From Gentiana macrophylla (Eukaryota > Streptophyta > Magnoliopsida > Gentianales > Gentianaceae), in contig CM047807.1 in NCBI GenBank assembly GCA_026214975.1, forward strand, positions 63,653,824 through 63,717,823: DNA of 64,000 nucleotides. Reading direction: 5' to 3'. Position 1 is the first letter of the stretch. The number at the start of each line of letters is the position of its first letter. Positions 34,005 through 46,699 of this stretch are shown in pieces. The notes under the pieces are model-generated. The model was not told where the DNA came from, ran no database searches, and saw only the letters and a program-made list of their open reading frames with translations. The translations under genes and the position numbers were made by a program.

Positions 34005-34733
34005 GTAAGGGTCATCACCATTCGCGTGCAGATTTGCATTAGATCGATAACCTGAATCCGAAAAAGGGCATGGATTAAAAAATGCATGAAACCCTTCATG
34101 AACTGATGCATGTATCCGTTTAGGTTTCGGGGGCATGGATTCGAAAAAGTATGAAACCCTTAATTTGTGTTTAAGCAGGTCGAACCCCGCTTTGTTGCGA
34201 TAACATTAATTTGTACGGAAACTCGTATGCAAACGATTATAAAATATTTATGAAAAAATATATAACAAAAGCAACACAAACCATGATGTCACTGCTGCAG
34301 AAAATCGTTTAAATAATGCAAAAGGCTTATGCTTTAGAAACCCCGTCAACTTTTTTCCCCAAAAGACGGATTCAAAAAGTTCCATAAATATGGTCTTTAG
34401 AATGTAACAAAAAAGTATCGTGCTGGTTTCTTTCGATGTTATGAGGCTAATAGAGAATCAGACCGTCTAGCTTTCAACAATTATTGTATAGTTAGCCCAC
34501 AAGTAACAAAGCGACATGCACAAATACCAAGGTAACACCACATTGATTATACAACTTGCATACAAAAAAGCCATGTTCATAAAATAAAATTAAAAATAAG
34601 TACAGATTTATAGGCCCATATATGGCTATAGATACATACTATTGTTTAATGAGTTAAGACATGAGTCATATCAATGGATCATTTGATAAACAAAACCTGG
34701 TATAGTGAAGATCGGGATAACATCTTCTACACG
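34005..34733. other. no gene recognised
   Basis: AT-rich; contains two ggcatggatt...aaaatgcatgaaaccctt-like blocks (34059 and 34131) forming a short imperfect direct repeat. Confidence 0.4.
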
Positions 34734-34742
34734 TAGCTACTG

Positions 34743-35017
34743 GGCAAAATTAGAAAAAAAAAAGTCTTTTAAGTTGGCCTATTTTGGATTTTAGTCGTGC
34801 TTCTACTCCGGTGAGGAAAATGGTTCTGTAAATTATTTTAAAAAAAAAACATATTCCTATCCCCCGGAAAACGCTGACTGGACACCGAAAACGCCCCCTA
34901 TAAAAAGTTTGATTCAACAAAGATTCGAACCCATGACCTTACGGTAGAAAAACAAGCACTTCGACATCCGGGCTAAAGCTCCAGTATTTCTACTATGACA
35001 CAACCTATTACTTATTC
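34743..35017 (+). repeat. left terminal inverted repeat of the MULE
   Basis: 275 bp. Matches the reverse complement of 46141-46508, e.g. gttggcctatttt(g/a)gatttt, ccggaaaacgctgactggac and aacaagcacttcg(a/c)catccg. It lacks about 95 bp present in the middle of the right copy. Confidence 0.82.
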
Positions 35018-35025
35018 TTTTTGTT

Positions 35026-35763
35026 TTTTTGAACAACAAGAAATTTTATTTAAAAAAATCTAGCAAGACGCTAGATAACAAAAGGTTAAGATTACTAATA
35101 ATATATCCGAGCCATAGAAAATGTCAATTCACCAAACTAAAAAACAAACAAGACAAACTCAACAACTCCACGCCGAACAAACAACGATTCAATACCCAAC
35201 TAGTCATTACTATTGCTGAAAGAAAGAGGATTGTGTGTCCAAGTCGTCCAATCGTTGTTGATACTGTTTTTTCTTGTAGTTATCCACGCGAAGCTTCTTC
35301 CTTGAATCTCTCCAAATAAATTGTCGGCATTGGAAACTTTTGAGTCAAAAACAACAGAGTTTCTTGCCGTCCAAATAGACCAAAAAACAACCTATTTGTT
35401 AGCATCCCATATTAAAGATTTCTCACCATGCCTTGCTTCTAAAGAATGAATCCCAATCCGTAAAATTCAATCTGGGTATCGAAATCCAAGAAAAAATCTT
35501 GCACCAAATATATGAGGTAAATGAGCAAAAGAAATAAATGTGAAATATCCTCATCCACCTCCTTGTAGAAAGGACATAATTGATCGTCAACCGCAATACC
35601 TCTGTTTGCAACATGAGTGCGTGTGGGAACTCGATTGTGTGCACCTCCAAGTAAAAGAAATAGAACGATCGTCGAATGCTATCACATTAAACATGATCTT
35701 CTTTAACCTGGCCACTGAAAAGATACCATTGAAACTAAGCCATCGAAATGGTGTGTGGACATT
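35026..35763 (-). mobile_element. LINE 3' scrap with zf-RVT zinc finger
   Basis: The minus strand reads HNRVPTRTHVANRGI followed by LCPFYKEVDEDISHLFL, the zinc-binding region (zf-RVT) at the C-terminus of plant LINE reverse transcriptases, with one frameshift before it (FTWR in another frame). On the minus strand the scrap ends in an A-rich tail at 35026. Its upstream side is cut by the gypsy-2 LTR; the continuation right of 45734 is not recognisable as RT. Confidence 0.7.
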
Positions 35764-37028
35764 TGTGACGCCCCGTTCCCGGATCCGAGTCCTTATCCGG
35801 AAACGAACGCCCGGCATGTATAATATTAAATATAATTCAATATTATACATAAGCCTTACGTCATATATCATAAACACAATGCGGAAACGAAACGACTCGG
35901 GGAAAAATAAATTCCAAAGACCAACACAACCAGATTCAATGCTGCACTAAAATCCAAAATGGAAAATTGAAACGTCTTACATCAATTCCAAAACAAAAGA
36001 AGCCAAACGATCTAGTCTTACAACAAAGGCCACTAAACGAGCCAAACACAAAAAAAACACAACATTCAAATTGAATTGACAACATAGTTTTAAATCAAAA
36101 ACTGAAATAAAGAAAGTCTTCAAAAGCAACTTCATATAAAAACTTCAAACTTCCTCATCGTATTCATCATCTCCATAAACCTGTTCATCTTCTCAAACAA
36201 GCATATAACGGGTAAGTACAGACGTACTTAGTAACGAGTAGAAGCTATTGAAATCATGCGTTTTATAAAGAAAGCAAGTAACCATCATCTTATTAATAAA
36301 CCGTTTAAACATGATCTTACATCTAACTATCACGTTATATTCATAGTATAACATGAGGTCCCTAGGGTTACTAGCTTAGCTTATCTATGTTAAAGATGTT
36401 TGCGAGGGCACTACACTTAGTGAGATATGCACTAAGGCGAAGTTGCAACCCTATAGAGATAAATCTCTCTAGCGGTCCCGAGGCGATCAATCACTTTAAG
36501 CAAGCTAGCACGAAGCTGTCCGGTGAATGACTATTTCGTTCGTGAGGTTGTCCGGCGGTATGATCACTACTTTAATTGGCTTTGTCTAGAATCCGGCAGT
36601 GACCATTACCACTTTATCTGGCCAACCAACACATTGCCGATGTTGTACTGTGCCTATTCAAGCTCTCATGATGCTTAATCTTTTATCTAGTCAATTACGT
36701 TTATTAAGCGATTAACTAGCCACCTAGTTTCATTCAATACAAAAGCTCCCTACTCCCTCTTCTTAGACTTCTAGACTCAATCTCGCAATTACATGCATAA
36801 TGATGATCCCTAGTTCATCAAAGCACAAGGCCAATCCTAAGTTTCCGACGGTCCCAAGTTTCATCCATAAAAGTCCACTTCACAAGTAACTAAACGCATC
36901 GTAAAACCTATTTATGGCTTTGTAATGTTTATGAATATTTATTAAGGTTGTTTAGAACATATTAGGAAGACTCCAAACCATACTCTTGTATACCACCACA
37001 CTACAAACAAATAAATTAAACACTTAAC

Positions 37029-37074
<46 letters not shown>

Positions 37075-38150
37075 AGAAATGCTGTTGTTTCCCCTTTTTT
37101 TTGTTCTCGTCATTTTTTTTTTTTTTTTTTTTTCTACCCTTTTCTCTAAATGTCATTCTACTGCAACTTTCTACTACAAATCTTATTTATTTGTTTATTA
37201 TCAACCCAACTTTCAACAGTTGAAAGAACACGTTCCTTTATTTTTTTTTTTTTTTTTTTTTTCTTTTCTCTTTTCTTCCTTCCTTCGGCAACAACAGCAA
37301 CTTCTTCTGGACATTTAATTCATGTACTACCCAATATAAACGATAAAATAATAAAATATAATAAAAATCTATATCAATCAAAGAAGCAAAACAAACAAAA
37401 CACACCCTGATGCAATGATCATGACTTCTTAGTTCTTACAAAGCTTTCTTTAATTTCCTTTTCTTTTTTATTTCCGGCAAACATAGCAGCAACAATGATT
37501 AAAAAGAACTTCAACAATATCCCAAATAAATACGGTTGAACACCTCTTTACTTCACACTAATCATTATAAAACATCAATTATTCAATATGAAAACCCCGT
37601 TACCTTTTAAAAGCGAGCAACACAACGATCCAACCCCGACCAAGACCTAGCTTTCGATTCAACCTACAAATTGATCAACCGAATCGATCAAACTACGATT
37701 CTAATCACAAAAGCACAGCCCTTTCGCTGATTGATGATGACTAAAGCAAGAAAAACTACCAAAACTTCAAGGATTCTAAAAGAGGTTTAAAACTTACCTT
37801 CACCAAACGGTTAAACGTTGGTATCAAAACGTTCCTCTCCTTCCGTAGAACGTTTTTCTCTTGATGCGTCTGCACAAACGATCAACGGTTAGGCTTTGAT
37901 TTTCAAAAGCCTCTTCTTCTCTCTTTTTCCAAAACAGCGCCCTTCTTCTCGGATAAACCGTTCTTTTTTTTTGTTTATGGAATGTGAATTATGGGAGAGT
38001 AACTCCCATAATACCCATTAACTCCCAATTAAAACAAAACCGTTATCCCCTTCTTTTATTTTAAAACTTAAAATCCAAATAAAATAAATATATTATTCCG
38101 GTTCTCGTTAAAAGACTGAAGTGCCCTTATTCGAAAACCGGGATATTACA
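35764..38150 (-). repeat. 3' LTR of gypsy-2
   Basis: On + starts tgtgacgccccg and ends gggatattaca. Contains a (TA)n run at about 37027-37061 and long T runs. Confidence 0.93.
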
Positions 38151-38172
38151 TTCCTCCCCCCTTAAGAGGAGT
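38151..38172 (-). other. polypurine tract of gypsy-2
   Basis: The minus strand reads CTCTTAAGGGGGGAGGAA just before the 3' LTR. Confidence 0.8.
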
Positions 38173-41100
38173 TTCGTCCTCGAAACTTGAACGTACCTGG
38201 AAGGTCGACCCACTCTGGGAACTCGGCTGTCAACACATCTTCTTCTTCCCATGTCGCTTCACTTGGTGAATGATTGCTCCATTGCACCAAGACCAAAGGG
38301 ATTATCCTTCTCTTGACTACCTTCTCTTTCCTATCCAGAATCTTAACCGGCTTCTCAACGTAGGCTAGGTTATCTTGAAGTAATTCCGGATTAAATTGAG
38401 ATTCCACATCCGTAGAAGATAGACACTTTTAAGCATGGATACATGGAAGACATTATGTACCCTAGACATTGATTCCGGTAAATCAAGTCTATACGCTAAC
38501 TTTCCAATCCTTTCGATGATGTCAAAAGGCCCCCACATATCTCGGACTCGGTTTCCTTTTCGCCCAAACCTCTTAACACCCTTCATCGGAGAAGCTCGAA
38601 GATACACTCTATGTCCCCAACTGCAAACTCTAACGGTCTTCTTCTGATGTCTGCCCAACTCTTCTGTCGGTCTTGAGCAGCTTTAAGATTCTTCCGTATC
38701 AACTCCACTTTCTCCTTAGCCTGCTCAACTAACTCTGGCCCTGTCAACTGCTTTTCCAAACCGTCCCAATAAAGTGGGGTCCGGCATTTTCTACCGTATA
38801 ATGCTTCAAACGGTGGCATCCCCTAAACGGCATGATAATCTGTGTTATAAGCAAACTCTGCCACTGAGAGGAAGTCATCCCATGATCCTCCTACCTCAAG
38901 AACACAAGCTCTAAGCATGTCCTCGAGAGTCTGAATTGTCCTCTCGGATTGACCGTCTGTCTGCGGGTGAAAGGCTGTACTCAAGTCCGTCTTTGTTCCA
39001 AAAGCCTTTTGCAATCCTTTCCAGAAGTGACTTATGAATCTACTATCTCTATCGGATACGATAGATAAAGGCACACCATGAAGTCTCACTATATTGTCCA
39101 AATACAGTTGAGTGAACTTCTTAATAGGCATGTCAACCTTACATGGCAATAAATGGGCTGATTTCGTGAGTCTCATCAACAATCACCCAAATCATGTCAT
39201 GGCCACTCTTCAGATGCGCTGTAAACCGGTGATGAAGTCCATTGTGATGTTCTCCCATTTCCATTCCGGTACTTCCAAAGGCTTCAACAAACCTCCTGGC
39301 CTTACGTGCTCTCGCTTTAAACTCTCGGCATGTATCACACATTGCCACGAACTGCGATATTCAACTTCATGCCAGGCCACCAATACCTTTCTTTGAGGTC
39401 TCGGTACATCTTGGTAGATCCTGGATGAACCGCAAAAGCAATCTTATGGGCTTCATCCATTACTTGCTGCCTTAGTCCATCAACATCAGGCACACACAAA
39501 CGATTACCATACCAAAGATGTCCACTCTTATCCAACTGATAACCCACTGTAGGTTTCTCTCGAGCTACGCGCTTCAAATCAACTAACACTGGGTCTTCAT
39601 CTTGCTTTGCTCGGATATCATCCAACAACTCTGACCTTGCCATCAATGGCGCAAAACACTGAGCTTCACCTTCCCGTTCAACCACTTGAATCTGTAAACT
39701 GTCTAACTGATGGATCACTTCTTGCAAGGTAGTGATAGCATTAACCGGTCTCCGGCTAAGTGCATCCGCTACAACATTCGCTTTACCCGGATGGTATTGA
39801 ATGTCCAAGTCATAGTCCTTCACAAATTCCAACCATCTTCTTTGCCTCATATTCAAATTCTCTTGAGTGAAAAAGAACTTAAGGCTCTTATGATCCGTGA
39901 ATATTCTTGCCTTAACTCCATAAAGGTAGTGCCTCCACTGTTTCAAAGCAAAAACCACTGCTGCCAACTCCAAGTCATGTGTAGGATAGTTCTTCTCATG
40001 AACCTTTAATCGCATAGAGGCGTAAGCAATTACCTTCCCGCTTGCATCGTAACACATCCCAAACCCCGACTCAAGCATCTCAGATACACGTCATAGTTAT
40101 CAAAGACCTCGGCAAAGCTAACACAAAGCCGCAGTCAACTTATCCTTCAACGTCTGAAAAGCTTCCTCACACTCCTTTGTCCACTCAAACTTGATGTTTT
40201 TTTCTGAGTAAGTCTAGTGAGAGGAGTTGCTATCTTCGAGAAATCTTGTACAAACTTCTGTAGTATCCTCGCTAAACCTAAAACTTCTTATCTCTCATCC
40301 TTTGTAGTAGAGTCAGGCCACTTTAGAGACGGCTTCTACCTTCGCAGGTCAACTTGAATTCCATCTCCGAAATTACATGGCCAAGAAAACTAACTTGCTT
40401 TAACCAAAACTCACACTTAGAAAACTTGGCATACAATTTCTTTTCCCTTAAAGTCTGCAAAACAATCCTTAGATGCTCCTCATGCTCCTTCTTATCCTTA
40501 GAGTATATCAAGATATCATCTATGAATACTACCACAAATTTATCAAGATAAGGCATGAAGACTCTTTGCATTAAATCCATAAATGCTGATGGAGCATTAG
40601 TGAGTCCGAAAGGCATGACAAGGAACTCATAATGTCCATACCTCGTACTAAACGCTGCTGTCTTCGGTCTATCGCAACCTTGACCTTCAACTGGTGATAA
40701 CCTGACCTAAGGTCAATCTTAGAAAACACCTTCTTTCCTTGCAACTGGTTAAACAAGTCATCAATCCTAGGCAAAGGATACTTATTCTTGATTGTCAGGT
40801 TATTTAAGGCTCTGTAGTCGATGCACATCCTCAAACTACCATCCTTCTTCTTCACAAACAAAACCGGTGCTCCCCAAGGCGATGTACTTGGCTGAATCAC
40901 ATTCCTTTCTAACATGTCCTTAAGCTGTAGTTTTAACTCTTTTAATTCAGCTGGTGCCATCCTATAAGGTGCCTTGGCTGTAGGTGCTGCTCCCGGGATT
41001 AACTGTATCTCAAACTCTATATCCCTGTCAGGCATATTTCCTGGCAACTCATCTGGAAAAACTTCAGGGAAATCCTTAACTATAGGAGTTTCTTCTAACT

Positions 41101-43192
41101 TAGGAGTATGCTTCTCTGTGTCCATAGCATAAAGAACATACCCTTCACAACCCTTCTGCAAAGCTTTCATGGCTCTGACCGCTGATATTATCGGATGCCT
41201 CTTCTTACTTGGCGTAAAAACGTTACCCTGAAAGGTCTTATCTGACTTACCTGGAACTCTGAAGACCACTTTCTTACCTCTACAATCCACATGAACAAAA
41301 TTCTTGGATAGCCAATCCATCCCTGTAATTACATCAAAGTGCTGTGAAGTCCAAAAGCTGTCAAGTCGATTTACACCTATAAGTCCCAACTCTAACGTCG
41401 ACTTGAGGTAAAACTTGTGCAACTTTAGTAACTCTTCCCAAAGGTGTAGTGATACTTTGAGGTTTCTCCAACTCACGAAGTGGTAGGTTCAACTTCCTAG
41501 CTATCTTAGAAGACACAAAAGTACACGAGGCTCCAGATCAAACAAGGCCGATAATCGCTAAGCTATCTATGATTATGGTACCTAGCAAGTGGATCAATTT
41601 AAGTACAATAAATAACATCATATGCGTCCATATAATATTAAGTATTCATAATAAACACAAACACTTAAAATGTACTGTAACAACAAGATCATCGAGCTCT
41701 TTCGGTTCCACATCAATAGCAAACACACGGGTAGGTCTGCTAGAAGATCCACGGTTTGCATTATGATTCCCTCTGTTATCTGCTGGGTTCCGCTGAGATA
41801 AGTTCTTAGGACAGTTCCTGGAGAAGTGCCCCGTTTCTCCACAAGCTAAAACAACCGCTACCTCCAACTCTGCACTCTCTCTGCATGCGCATTGTTGCAT
41901 TTAGAACATACTGCTGGTGGACCACTTTTACGATTAATCGCATTTGGTGCTGCGGTCTTTAAAGTTCACTGCGGTGCCCCACGATTATTACTCAAACGAT
42001 CCAAACGGCCTCTTATTCCCAACTACAATGTGAGCTTTCTTCCTAAAAGTCTCAACCTCCAAAGCCTTGTTCATAAGCTCACCATATTCTCGGGTCAGAA
42101 ACCCAACATACCTGACTGTATTTCATAAGCCAACCCATCCTTGTATAGTGCCATCTTTCTTTCTTCAACATTCATCAGCTCAGGGTAAAACCGTCCTAAC
42201 TCATTAAACTTGTTGGTATACTGAGATACCGTCAGCTGTGTACCTTGCTTATGCTTTAAGAACTGGCTAGCCTTGTCTGCCTGTACTGTTATTGGGAAAT
42301 ACTCGTTGTAAAACATAACTTTAAAGCCTTCCCAATCTGTTATCTTTCCATTACTACTCTGGATGGCGTCGATCCAAGCTTCAGCTGCCCCCAAGAGAAA
42401 ACTGACTGCCAACTGGGCCATCTCAGATTCAGGAACATGAATATTCCTGCAGGCCTTTTCAAAACTTCTTAACCATTCTTCGGCCTTTGAATGTTCCACA
42501 TTCCCGAAGAAGTCCTGAACCCTGTTCCTTCTCAGTCTGGTGTACCAATCCACTGGTGGTGCTTGCTCAACTGCTGGTCTAACTGGCAAAGCTTGAGGGT
42601 ACACTGGAGGGTATCCATAGGGTATCTCTTGCTGGTGAGGTTTTTGATATGGGGGTGGTGGATATGCTTGCTGAGGTGGAAACCCTGAGTGACCAGTCCC
42701 ATACTGATGAAATCTGATGTGGTCAAGCTGAATGTGTGGGTCGAAATCGCTGTGTGGTGAAATCATTGTTGTGGTCGAAAACCGTTGGTAAGGTAAGCAT
42801 AACACAGTGTCACAAAGTATCAGCTCCGCTCGGCGGTGGAGGATGAATTGTAGGCTGTGGTGTGTAGTCATAAACTGGTGGCGGATAAAAAGCTGATGCA
42901 GGTGGACGGCTATAGATCGGTTGTGACTGCTGTGCTCCGGATGGAGGAGGATATACCGTAACAGCTGGTGTCACATGAATCAGGGGTATCTCCCCAACCA
43001 CTGTCACATACAAAGGTGTGTTGTAGTCAGGCATAGTAGTAGTAGCATTCACCCCTCGAAACTCTCCGTCGACTAATCAGTAGTCTCTCGCCTCTCGCTC
43101 TACTCTCGACGACTTCCTCTGCCTGCAAACGGATTTCGTGAACTGCCTTCACCATTATCATTGGCATTTGAACCTCTGCGTGTAGTCACCAT
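38162..43192 (-). pseudogene. gypsy-2 gag-pol polyprotein with chromodomain, broken
   Basis: Start ATG at 43192-43190 (MVTTRRGSNAND...), interrupted by stops after 30 codons. A Pro-rich gag leader follows, then the retrotransposon gag domain at 42570-42095 (WLRSFEKACRNIHVPESEMA, MFYNEYFP). Zinc knuckle CGETGHFSRNC lies near 41830. The protease core near 41540 has lost its frame. RT runs from about 41010 ([22 protein letters not shown]) to 40380, with FIDDILIYS near 40510. RNase H is around 39980-39780 ([20 protein letters not shown]). The integrase zinc finger follows, then its core at 39180-38823, with SDRD and an intact GQSERT. The chromodomain at about 38360-38210 (ILDRKEKVVKRRIIPLVLVQ, W, ATWEEED) would direct integration to heterochromatin. 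At least eight breaks make the copy non-coding as a whole. Confidence 0.92.
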
Positions 43193-43282
43193 TCTGAAGA
43201 ACAAGAGAAAGAACTTAAAGGTTACTAAGGCTCTAAAACTTATCTCATGAAAAATCAAATCCTAAGCAGCAAATAAACATTG

Positions 43283-43296
43283 TCTCTGATACCAAC
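43283..43296 (-). other. primer binding site of gypsy-2
   Basis: The minus strand reads GTTGGTATCAGAGA next to the 5' LTR, iMet type. Confidence 0.82.
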
Positions 43297-44567
43297 TGTG
43301 ACGCCCCGTTCCCGGATCCGAGTCCTTATCCGAACGACGCGCCGGCATGTATAATATTAAATATAATTCAATATTATACATAAGCCTTACGTCATATATC
43401 ATAAACACAATGCGGAAACGAAACGACTCGGGGAAAAATAAATTCCAAAGACCAACACAACCAGATTCAATGCTGCACTAAAATCCAAAATGGAAAATTG
43501 AAACGTCTTACATCAATTCCAAAACAAAAGAAGCCAAACGATCTAGTCTTACAGCAAAGGCCACTAAACGAGCCAAACACAAAAAAAACACAACATTCAA
43601 ATTGAATTGACAACATAGTTTTAAATCAAAAACTGAAATAAAGAAAGTCTTCAAAAGCAACTTCATATAAAAACTTCAAACTTCCTCATATTATTCATCA
43701 TCTCCATAAACTCGTTTCATCTTCTCAAACAAGCATATAACGGGTAAGTACAAACGTACTTAGTAACGAGTAGAAGCTATTGAAATCATGCGTTTTATAA
43801 AGAAAGCAAGTAACCATCATCTTATTAATAAACCGTTTAAACATGATCTTACATCTAACTATCACGTTATATTCATAGTATAACACGAGGTCCCTAGGGT
43901 TACTAGCTTAGCTTATCTATGTTACAAAGATGTTTTGCGAGGGCACTACACTTAGTGAGATATGCACTAAGACGAAGTTGCAACCCTATAGAGATAAATC
44001 TCTAACGGTCCCGAGGCGATCAATCACTTTAATCGGCAAGACTAAGCTGTCCGGTGAATGACTATTTCGTTCGTGAGGTTGTCCGGCGGTATGATCACTA
44101 CTTTAATCGGCTTTGTCTAGAATCCGGCGGTGACCATTACCACTTTATCTCGCCAACCAACACATTGCCGATGTTGTAATCTTGTGCCTATTCAAGCTCT
44201 CATGATGCTTAATCTTTTATCTAGTCAATTACGTTTATTAAGCGATTAACTAGCCACCTAGTTTCATTCAATACAAAAGCTCCCTACTCCCTCTTCTTAG
44301 ACTTCTAGACTCAATCTCGCAATTACACAGACAATGATGATCCCTAGTTCATCAAAGCACAAGGCCAATCCTAAGTTTCCGACGGTCCCAAGTTTCATCC
44401 ATAAGAAGTCCACTCAGTGCAGTAACTAAACGCATCGTAAAACCTATTTATTATGGCTTTGTAATGTTTATGAATATTTATTAAGGTTGTTTAGAACATA
44501 TTAGGAAGACTCCAAACCATACTCTTGTATACCACCACACTACAAACAAATAAATTAAACACTTAAC

Positions 44568-44627
<60 letters not shown>

Positions 44628-45729
44628 TTTAAAGAAATGCTGTTGTTTCCCCTTTTTTTTGTTCTCGTCATTTTTATTTTTTTTTTTCTACCCTTTTCTC
44701 TAAATGTCATTCTACTGCAACTTTCTACTACAAATCTTATTTATTTGTTTATTATCAACCCAACTTTCAACAGTTGAAAGAACACGTTCCTTTATTTTTT
44801 TTTTATTTTTTTATTTTTTTTTATTTTTTTTCTTTTCTCTTTTCTTCCTTCCTTCGGCAACAACAGCAACTTCTTCTGGACATTTAATTCATGTACTACC
44901 CAATATAAACGATAAAATAATAAAATATAATAAAAATCTATATCAATCAAAGAAGAAAAACAAACAAAACACACCCTGATGCAATGATCATGACTTCTTA
45001 GTTCTTACAAAGCTTTCTTTAATTTCCTTTTCTTTTTTATTTCCGGCAAACATAGCAGCAACAATGATTAAAAAGAACTTCAACAATATCCCAAATAAAT
45101 ACGGTTGAACACCTCTTTACTTCACACTAATCATTATAAAACATCAATTATTCAATATGAAAACCCCGTTACCTTTTAAAAGCGAGCAACACAACGATCC
45201 AACCCCGACCAAGACCTAGCTTTCGATTCAACCTACAAATTGATCAACCGAATCGATCAAACTACGATTCTAATCACAAAAGCACAGCCCTTTCGCTGAT
45301 TGATGATGACTAAAGCAAGAAAAACTACCAAAACTTCAAGGATTCTAAAAGAGGTTTAAAACTTACCTTCACCAAACGGTTAAACGTTGGTATCAAAACG
45401 TTCCTCTCCTTCCGTAGAACGTTTTTCTCTTGATGCGTCTGCACAAACGATCAACGGTTAGGCTTTGATTTTCAAAAGCCTCTTCTTCTCTCTTTTTCCA
45501 AAAACCAGCGCCCCCCCCTTCTCAGATAAACCGTTCTTTTTTTTTTGTTTATGGAATGTGAATTATGGGAGAGTAACTCCCCATAATACCCATTAACTCC
45601 CAATTAAAACAAAAACCGTTATCCCCCTTCTTTTTATTTTAAAACTTAAAATCCGAAATAAAATAAATATATTATTCCGGTTCTCGTTAAAAGACTGAAG
45701 TGCCCTTATTCGAAAACCGGGATATTACA
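43297..45729 (-). repeat. 5' LTR of gypsy-2
   Basis: 2,433 bp, the near twin of 35764-38150. Its (TA)n run (about 44571-44619) is longer than in the other LTR, and the T-runs are interrupted by A. These length changes account for most differences. Confidence 0.93.
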
Positions 45730-45734
45730 ACATT

Positions 45735-46140
45735 GCCTGAAATGGGTGATAAAACACTATTGAACAAGCCATCATTCACACATAAATTGAACAAGACATT
45801 TCAAAGCACTTTGCCATCCGAGCCCTATAGTTATGTAATTCTCTTTTGTGTTGTGTTGTGAATGTAATGTATCTTTAGAATGATGTATTTTATGTAATGT
45901 AATGTTATTCGTTTCTTTCAATGCAGTGTTGTCAATCTAATTTATCGTTGGAATGATGTTTTTTAATTAATGTTATTTGTTCCTTTGAATTTTGTATTGT
46001 GATGTCCATATAATTTATCTTTAAAATTGATGTATTGTTCAATTTATGTGTGTGATGGCTTATTTAGTGGTTTATGCAATAATTAATAGCTATAACATGA
46101 TGGATTCTTTTGTTGGGAAGATAATGGTACGAAAACAGGT
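45735..46140 (+). other. MULE interior, right part
   Basis: A frame open from the gypsy edge reads LPEMGDKTLLNK and FQSTLPSEPYSYVI before TGA at 45859. T-rich DNA with repeated gtaatgt and gatgtat words follows. Could be the end of a captured or original MULE gene and its 3' UTR; product unrecognised. Confidence 0.35.
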
Positions 46141-46508
46141 AAAATAAGTAATAAGTTGTGTCAGAATATACATATTGAAACTTTAGCTCGGATGGCGAAG
46201 TGCTTGTTTCTCTACCGAAAGGTCGCGGTTTCGGTTCTGTGTTGAATCAATTATTTTATATAAGGGGCATTTTTTTCAATAAATTGAGTAGAAATGGGAC
46301 ACATAGCCACGTATGATCCAACTCTGCAGCCAAGTGGCAGCCACGTTAGCGATTTTAAAAGATTCCGGTGTCCAGTCAGCGTTTTCCGGTGGGTAGGACT
46401 ATTTATTATAAGAAAAAACAACTTACAGGATCATTTTCCTCACTGGAACCGGAACAGGACGAAAATCTAAAATAGGCCAACGTAAAGGATTATTTTTCTA
46501 ACTTTGCC
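46141..46508 (-). repeat. right terminal inverted repeat of the MULE
   Basis: 368 bp, inverse of 34743-35017. Contains a tRNA-like segment (+ strand 46186-46240: ctttagctcggatggcgaag, then ctctaccgaaaggtcgcgg and a B-box-like ggtttcggttc). Confidence 0.82.
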
Positions 46509-46544
46509 TAGATACTGAGAGTACTAAACTTCCAAAAATATAAA

Positions 46545-46547
46545 CGG

Positions 46548-46601
<54 letters not shown>

Positions 46602-46604
46602 CCG
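46545..46604. repeat. 60-bp perfect palindrome with (AT)22 core
   Basis: cggttcta, then 22 AT units, then tagaaccg. The whole 60 bp equals its own reverse complement. Lies 28 bp outside the MULE target duplication. Confidence 0.95.
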
Positions 46605-46699
46605 GTATACCTATTCCACAGAACTCTTACAAATCACAATTGTGCTGAAAACAAAATAGTAGAAACAAATGCACTGTCTAAATATAAATGTTAAATATT

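Larger units (their letters stand above)
35764..45729 (-). mobile_element. complete Ty3/gypsy chromovirus (gypsy-2, Tekay/Del-like)
   Basis: 9,966 bp with LTRs of 2,387 and 2,433 bp, a perfect target duplication acatt on both sides (35759-35763 and 45730-45734), PPT next to the left LTR and PBS next to the right one. The polyprotein order is gag-PR-RT-RH-IN-chromodomain, which defines chromoviruses. The LTRs are almost identical apart from repeat-length changes, so the insertion is recent. Confidence 0.95.
34743..46508. mobile_element. Mutator-like element (MULE) with long TIRs, carrying nested insertions
   Basis: The ends are inverted copies: left ggcaaaattagaaaa, right ttctaactttgcc. The flanking 9-mers tagctactg (34734-34742) and tagatactg (46509-46517) match at 8 of 9 positions, the duplication size of Mutator-like elements. 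Removing the gypsy element inside leaves about 1.8 kb, too small for a transposase, so it was non-autonomous. The interior holds a LINE zinc-finger scrap and a short plus-strand frame. Confidence 0.75.

Noticed and set aside
35268..35290. ttttttcttgtagtt as a possible CACTA right end
   Set aside because: Ends gtagtt rather than gtagtg, lies within the LINE scrap, and has no matching target duplication or subterminal repeats.
37079..37410. Phe-rich frames in the gypsy-2 LTRs (also 44704-44979)
   Set aside because: Products of poly(T) runs in the LTR.
46180..46240. A true tRNA gene in the MULE arm
   Set aside because: A and B boxes are present but no acceptor stem pairing or clear anticodon arm; reported as tRNA-like only.
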